DNA of 64,000 nucleotides from Micromussa lordhowensis (lineage: Eukaryota; Cnidaria; Anthozoa; Scleractinia; Lobophylliidae): contig OZ026604.1 of assembly GCA_964020085.1 (NCBI GenBank), positions 1,428,501-1,492,500 of the forward strand, in the 5' to 3' direction. The notes under the pieces are model-generated. The model searched no databases. It was not told the DNA's origin and was given only the letters and a program-made list of their open reading frames with translations. The position numbers and the translations under genes were made by a program. Each line of letters opens with the position of its first letter. The first letter of the stretch is position 1. Positions 59,201-64,000 of the stretch are shown in pieces.

Positions 59201-62200
59201 CTTGTGAGGGACCCAGGGTCTTAGCGGTGACGGTGGGGACCCGAAGAGACATAAACACCTTAAGAAGGGTAGTAAAGCTCCCCAGGCAATCAATTTTTGT
59301 ATGCTCCGCTATGAAAAAATCGTCTAAAATGTGGATAACATGGCGGAGGCCGTAATTGTGCTTAAGAATCCATTCCAAAGCATCAGAAATTTGGTTAAAA
59401 AGGAAAGGGGCACTGCGAAGCCCAAATGGCAGGTAAAGGTCTATGTAGTACTGAGACTGCCAGTATATGCCCAAAAGGTTCCAGTCCCCGGGGTGGATTG
59501 GCATAAGGCGGAAGGCAGATTTTAAGTCCGTTTTTGCCATAAAACTCCCAGGGCCCAGAGACCACAGTATCGCGATTGCGTCGTCGACACGAACATACTG
59601 CAACGAATAGGGATCCTTAGGGATGTGGTCATTTATGCTATCTCCTTCGGGGTATGAGAGGTGATAAATAGTACGCCATTCTACAGAGTGCTTTTTAGGG
59701 ACTACGCCTATAGGGTGACACTGCAAGTTAGGTAGGGGCGGGTAGGGGAAGGGACCTGCAATTCTCCCCAACTGCATTTCCTTCTTAAGGTTTCCAGAAA
59801 CGACTTCGGGATGTAGAGAGGCTGATATCAAATTACGCGACACCCGTGTTTTGTGGGGGCCAAGGTAACCAATGCGAGTACCATACCGCAGGGCACTGAT
59901 TAAGTTGCTAACAAAAGAGCTATTAGGGTGATTAACTAATTCAAGCGCTAATTTATCTACATTAAGAGGGGTGGATACAGTAGGGTTGCAGTTCAGCTGG
60001 CGCTGCTCCACCTTATTTCTTGCTGCGATCGCTGGGGTTGGCTGGTCTGTTGCTGTTTCCGGGCGGTTTGGGACCAGAGCAGTTGAACTGGGCGTGGCTG
60101 CTTGAGCCACAGCGACGGCAGTTATGCGGGAAACAGCAGGAACGGCGTTGACATCCGGAGGGTTTGTTGAAGTCAAAGCAGACCAGGGCTTGGCGGCGAG
60201 GTTTTCTGCTTGGGTCCTGGTTGGGGCAATCCTCTGTCTGATGGTACGGGCTAGAGCACACAGAACAATGCGGCTTAGCTAGGCCAAAGAAGGTGACTGT
60301 CCAGAGTTCGAGATCGATTTTGTCCCAGGCCTTTGAGAGGTCGTAAGCAGCGTGGCGTCTAAACTGTTCGTCATAGGTAAGCCAGGCGAGGCCCTTAAAC
60401 TTAGTGACTGCTTTGCTGATAGTTTGCTGGTATTTGATTAATTCTAAGGCACGCGTAGGATGGACTGCGACGATCACCAGCATGTAGGCGGTAAAAGCGT
60501 CTAGCCACTTTTGAAAAGTGTCAATTACTGGCTTTTTCCTTCTAACCAGCGTTAGCGGGGACCCCTGGGAGCCCGGGGATGAGTCCTCGTAGCATAACTG
60601 TAGAGCGGGGGCCTGGGAGCGATACATGGAGTCAGGCAACAACAAACAAAAGTCAATGTACTCACCGCGGAGTATTTTGTCCTCGAGGCTTTTATCCAGA
60701 GGACGGTGCAGGCCCAGAGGAGTCGCCGTGTTCAGGGTGCGTGGACTAGGCGTGCGAAGATCGTCTGCGAAACGCGCTGGGGTCTCCTGGTTGAAGACAC
60801 GCAAAGCTTCGTTAACAGAAGTCGACATGGTCTCCTGGATGGCCGACATCTGAGCGGGCGCAAATACCGCATCCTGGAGAACTTCTGGCTCAAAGTCCTC
60901 CAACAGTTCTTCTTCGACGGCTGAGTCGACGTCCGATCGCCCATCTTCGTCAGAGCTGTGGGTCTCTGCGTCGGCCTGTTCTGTCGGGACATTTGGCTGC
61001 GGACGCGGGTGTACGCGTTTATTTGAAGCTGAAGAGTTGGTTTTGTGTACCCGTCCAGTTTGAAGGCGACCTCTGGAGCGGCGTTGGGTGGCTGCCGGTG
61101 CTGAATTTGTTGCCAGCCTCAGCCGTTCAAGCAGGCGAGCACGACTTCCATTGATTGGAAGATTTAGATTTTGAAGACGAAGGCGAAGAACTTCACTGGG
61201 AAGGTTCTTTAGTTCGTCTGCTCGCGTGGTTTTCGAAGGCTTGGAACGTGGGCATGCCATAATTTTAAAGCTAAATTGTTACAAACTGTGTACTCTCGTG
61301 CAAGCTGCCAGGATAATGCCCTCTGACAGTGTATTGAGATTTATATAGCAAGACAGTGTCTCAAAGAACGACCAATAGGTACAACTGTACCATAAACTAA
61401 ATAGACGCAACATGGCGAGCCTGTTAGCAATGAATGAAGCTAACAAATATATGAGCCAATCTACGAGAAGCTAAGATATATTTGCTAGATTATACCACGA
61501 GATAGAAGCTAAAATACAGACATGAATAGTGCTTGTTTTAACTACTAGAATAAGGGAACGTTCACTCATGAATTGAGCTTTCTGCATTGTCCTATTGTTT
61601 TTCCTACTGGACTGCGTGACAAGCGTAAACAGCCTGACCCTCAAGTGGTGTCATGTTCCATTAACTGCGTTTTACCAACCGGTAAAAGCGGTATTATTGT
61701 TGAAGTGACAAGTAACTGGCTACTTAATTGCAGGCATCACAGATTACATCAAAGGTGGATATCTGATGCGACGGGCATGGAAACTGTATGATAAATGTTA
61801 CTGTGAAATAAGTGCCATCGGTGGACCATTCTTGGCATGGGCCCCTGAACTGCGTTGCGACAAGAATGGAACTTTGGCATCTGATCTGGATGATGTTGAG
61901 GAAGCTCTTGATGAGGTATTTTGTAATTAATAGTGGAAAATTTGGTAACCCCTCGATCTAAAGTGTGACTGTTACTGTCTGTATGTCTGTACACCAAGCC
62001 AATATTTTGAAAAATAAGATAGTAGCACCATTTCCATAGGATGGTACGTCTAATGATATTGGACATCCGTGTTATAATCAATTGACAGCTGTCAAAACAA
62101 GGTATCTGTTTACCAGTATCATGTGACCACATCGCAGGCTCAGGTTTAGAGATCATTAAGGTCACATGTTTTTTGAAGTTGACCGCTGCCCAGGTACTGG

Positions 62201-63386
62201 TTTTCCATTGCATCATGGGCTCAAGTCTGATTGTTACATGTACTCTGGGGGAGAAGGAGGGAATACGAAAAGTCCTACATATTCCTTGCACAATCGTCTT
62301 GGAAAGTCCCTGATATATTGCATGCATAATTTCCATAATCTTAGTGAATATGCTTGTTGGGTAAATTTAACTGGAAAAAAGTGAAACCACACGCTGAGTT
62401 TCTGATCCAAGAAAACCAAATCCTCTTTTTTCTTTATGATTGATCATTGCGACCAGGAGCTCTGCTTTTAGGCTTGGTTAAATCTGTACATCTCTGGCTA
62501 TGTATGACTTCCACTTCTCTGTTTTTTTGTCCTCTATTTGTAGTCTGAAGGAACAGGTGTTGTCTCACCCCTGGACCCAGAGGAAGTGGTGTCCCCCCTG
62601 GATGGTCTCACCATTCATGAGGAGACAGACAACAAACTCTCACCTGGGGCAGTCAGCCCTGAGGCACTGAAGCACCTCCAGTCTGCTGTATCATGCGGCT
62701 ATGGTCTGTTTCATTTGGCCATCTCACTAGTGCCACCCAAGCTGCTAAAGTTCTGCCATCTTCTCGGTTTCTCAGGAAACAGAGATGTCGGAATTCAGGC
62801 ATTGAACTTAGCTAGTCAGAGTGAAGACATGAAAGCGCCTGTGGCAAGGTTAGTTTGACATTCAGTGATGGTGACGAAAGAACTAACTGAACTTGGTAAC
62901 ATTAGCCACCCAGTTAGATTTAGCTCCTTATAGCTATTCTGGGTAGAATTGTATGGTTATTTAAACAAGCACAGTATGTGTAAAAGAGATACAACTGCAT
63001 TGATTGTGACTAACATGAAATGAAGTAAGGTTTTCACTAAGCGTAAAGTACATTTTTCACTCGGAGGCACAATGGCTCATGGTTATTGCACTGGACTCCA
63101 GATTTAGTGGTTCGTGTTTGGAGCTCACAATGCCTCTCTCTACCAGGGAATAGTGAATTTAATGCTGGGGGTAGCCCTGGCACCCTATCCAGGGGGGAGT
63201 AGGAATACTACAAGTTGCTTCATGCGACAGAAACCAGCACAAGCGCTGTCCTGATGGACTGTTGGGATTGAACACAGACTTAATGATGTTACAATGGACA
63301 TTTTTTTAATTTCAGGCTCACCCTGCTGTGGTATCACGCTGTTATTCGACCCTTTGTTGCCCTTGATGAGGGGAGCAATGAGGAAG
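53214..63386 (+). CDS. TTC39C: Tetratricopeptide repeat protein 39C-like (5' part; continues past the window)
   Basis: Six exons in phase: 53214-53356, 55531-55579, 56349-56538, 61734-61915, 62544-62848, 63316-63386 (about 313 codons so far). The frame reads GINLLLNNGFEESQKLFRSH, SPLMSAGSGMVDF, LTFEDDQLDRALENLKRAQ, TDYIKGGYLMRRAWKLYDK, VSCGYGLFHLAISLVPPK, LLGFSGNRDVG, then LTLLWYHAVIRPFVALDEG. This is the TTC39 (Iml2-like) order, and the SPLMS and VPPK segments favour TTC39C. The family has C-terminal TPR-like helices, which would lie beyond the window. Cellular function is poorly known; TTC39C has been linked to cilium-related roles from memory only. All exons end on GT and begin after AG. 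A retroelement fills much of the intron before 61734. Confidence 0.93.
55611..55755 (+). repeat. Dispersed repeat, partner of 51805-51945
   Basis: See the partner entry. It begins GGGGTTTCATTAGCATTTT and ends in AATTATCCTCACAGCC. It lies just after TTC39C exon 2. Confidence 0.55.
57417..58430 (-). CDS. Tyrosine recombinase of the DIRS-like element
   Basis: The long frame starts at an ATG at 58298 (293 codons) but is open up to about 58430, where it overlaps the end of the RT frame by about 35 nt in the -1 frame. The upstream part reads FAHDPLKDEVAKYAHWAL and TYTSGEKRF. Later come the YR core segments: LKSSKTD with the conserved K, GHSFRIG (H-x-x-R), GRWSS and the Y in CYQIYIRTPE. These are the R/K/HxxR/Y catalytic pattern. 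It should integrate the element's circular cDNA. Confidence 0.85.
   Translation of the reverse strand, partial: PLYHPAFAHDPLKDEVAKYAHWALSSNTNRTYTSGEKRFIQFCLMNRLTTPTGDILPASEGTLVYFASYLARTVRHGTIKTYLAAVRNLHIISGYKDPLRGRLLLKKILRGILRYQGSPRIRRQPVTPGVLLAIRPILHSWLGPRDFSMIWAAFTLAFFAFLRCSEFTYPGVHCFSSKFNLTMECVTFFPSLACPQRLLVTLKSSKTDSFRAGQSLIVARCPSLLCPVTAMQQYFLLAKPRSGPLFYFQSGRYLTRSSVTHLLRDSARSSGLPHESLKGHSFRIGAASAAAAAGLPDWLIKVLGRWSSDCYQIYIRTPESVLLSAIPKMARVSGSFL
58394..60176 (-). CDS. Reverse transcriptase-RNase H of the DIRS-like element, one frameshift
   Basis: The first frame (58542-60176, 544 codons) runs through RT and most of RNase H. Motifs visible are MAKTDLKSAFRLMPI, YLPFGLRSAPFLFN and the catalytic HILDDFF (LDD). 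RNase H Asp/Glu/Asp follow in LYTDAAS, SIEWQELFP and FWCDNQSV. Around 58560 the frame changes by one base: the reading frame ends at a stop, while the next frame continues with LVRARHVPGVHNEIADALSR to a stop at 58394. An inserted T is the simplest explanation. Gag and RT frames overlap 164 nt in different frames, suggesting +1 frameshift or internal start. Confidence 0.85.
60013..61260 (-). CDS. Gag-like protein with SAP and zinc-knuckle domains
   Basis: A 415-codon frame begins at the ATG of MACPRSKPS. Residues about 14-48 have the SAP signature (LKNLPSEVLRLRLQNLNLP), a DNA-binding motif. The middle is acidic. The C-terminal part has three zinc fingers in a row: CCHC (CSVCSSPYHQTEDC), a C-x8-C-x4-C-x3-H finger (CFDFNKPSGC, CCFPH), and CCHC (CRRCGSSSHAQFNC). 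No stops. A Gag with an N-terminal SAP domain is known to me only in part of the YR-retroelement set, so the combination deserves comparison. Confidence 0.8.
   Translation of the reverse strand: MACPRSKPSKTTRADELKNLPSEVLRLRLQNLNLPINGSRARLLERLRLATNSAPAATQRRSRGRLQTGRVHKTNSSASNKRVHPRPQPNVPTEQADAETHSSDEDGRSDVDSAVEEELLEDFEPEVLQDAVFAPAQMSAIQETMSTSVNEALRVFNQETPARFADDLRTPSPRTLNTATPLGLHRPLDKSLEDKILRGEYIDFCLLLPDSMYRSQAPALQLCYEDSSPGSQGSPLTLVRRKKPVIDTFQKWLDAFTAYMLVIVAVHPTRALELIKYQQTISKAVTKFKGLAWLTYDEQFRRHAAYDLSKAWDKIDLELWTVTFFGLAKPHCSVCSSPYHQTEDCPNQDPSRKPRRQALVCFDFNKPSGCQRRSCCFPHNCRRCGSSSHAQFNCSGPKPPGNSNRPANPSDRSKK
63065..63262 (+). mobile_element. SINE copy in a TTC39C intron
   Basis: Copy of the 11603 family with a different tRNA-like head (GGCACAATGGCTCATGG, GTTCGTGTTTGGAGCTC), AATTTAATGCTGGGGGTAGC, ATCCAGGGGGGAGTAGGAAT and TCCTGATGGACTG. 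Confidence 0.65.
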
Positions 63387-63653
63387 GTATGCCATGTGGT
63401 TAAATATGCAGTTTCGTACATGTAACTTGTTGAACTAGTTACCTATCCAGGGCTCAATCGTCAGGAAAAAAACTTTGGGGCCAACTGGCCCCTAAGTTTT
63501 CAGATTTAGCCGCCAGCAAAAGTATTTTGGTGAAAAGTGAGCCTCCAGTGAAAAAAAAGTGGGTCGCATTGGCGACCCTAGCTGTTGTAACATCGAGCTC
63601 TGCTATCTGGAATAAACTATGTATAGGTAATTTTACATGTGAGTGCAATTGGT

Positions 63654-63807
63654 CATTTCCGATATATTAAAATTCTAACATGGCTCCAAGGCTTGGGGGA
63701 ATAAAACAAAAGAAATTCATTATTCATCCCTCAGCCTCGATGTGATTTCTTTTGTTTCATTCCCCCAAGCCTTGGAGCCAAGTTAGAATTTTAATATATC
63801 GGAAATG
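63654..63807. mobile_element. Foldback element near the right edge
   Basis: Arms 63654-63717 and 63745-63807 are almost exact inverted repeats (CATTTCCGATATATTAAAAT outward, GCTCCAAGGCTTGGGGGAAT inward). It lies in a TTC39C intron. Confidence 0.75.
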
Positions 63808-64000
63808 GTCTATTAAGGATTTACACTATGGGTGATATTTGAAAATTATCTCAAAATTGCATGTCTTTGTATTAAGAAGGGCACAAATACTTTAAGGAAT
63901 TTTAAAATAATGTATTATGCTTAGTGTAGTCATGTAGATCCTAATTACTAAACAAGCTTTCATGTGATTACTCATTTTTTATGATCGAGAAAAATATAAA

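Larger units (their letters stand above)
56600..61500 (-). mobile_element. Tyrosine-recombinase (DIRS-like) retroelement, almost intact, antisense in a TTC39C intron
   Basis: On the minus strand the coding order is Gag (60013-61260), RT-RNase H (58394-60176, one frameshift) and tyrosine recombinase (57417 to about 58430). A YR in place of a DDE integrase defines this order. No methyltransferase domain was seen. A minus-strand AATAAA (about 56660) lies near the presumed 3' end and a TATATAAAT box (near 61340) upstream of Gag. I could not find terminal repeats or a target duplication, so the outer ends are approximate. Frames and catalytic residues are mostly intact, so it is a young insertion. 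Confidence 0.85.

Overview
The window is eukaryotic nuclear DNA, most likely from an anthozoan cnidarian such as a stony coral. The reasons are AT-rich intron-containing genes, a BMP2/4-type ligand and a RAB32/38-type GTPase with clear animal features, and a dense load of short inverted-repeat elements, SINEs and a tyrosine-recombinase retroelement of kinds common in coral and anemone genomes. The species cannot be fixed from sequence alone.

Layout. Positions 1-5000 are repeat-rich. They hold a decayed LINE (about 1270-2865, + strand) interrupted by a perfect 46-bp palindrome, a five-unit tandem array whose units look like micro-exons on the - strand (2890-3660), two pairs of diverged duplicated blocks, and a possible terminal exon of an unrecognised - strand gene (572-703). 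Positions 5000-15574 hold no gene I can support, only a SINE, a MITE and older repeats. A complete two-exon BMP2/4 (Dpp) ligand gene lies at 15575-17043 (-). Positions 17044-31767 are a gene-poor stretch of about 14.7 kb with foldback elements, MITE copies and a Penelope-like remnant carrying a hammerhead-ribozyme-like motif.

The right half is gene-dense. A PIM-family Ser/Thr kinase gene (31768-39625, -; 12 coding exons) has its three N-terminal exons duplicated in tandem. It stands head-to-head with a RAB32/38-like GTPase gene (41275-46749, +; 6 exons) whose first intron has the features of a U12-type AT-AC intron. UQCRB, a complex III subunit (51375-52956, -; 3 exons), and a TTC39C-like gene (53214 to beyond the window, +; six coding exons seen) are divergent with only 257 bp between their start codons, so they probably share a promoter. 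An almost intact tyrosine-recombinase (DIRS-like) retroelement, with Gag, RT-RNase H and recombinase frames, lies antisense in a TTC39C intron (coding 57417-61260).

The host genes do not form one pathway. They cover a secreted morphogen, a signalling kinase, a vesicle-trafficking GTPase, a respiratory-chain subunit and a TPR-like protein. Exon boundaries were set by reading splice signals, checking phase and comparing with remembered family architecture; no alignment or transcript data were available.
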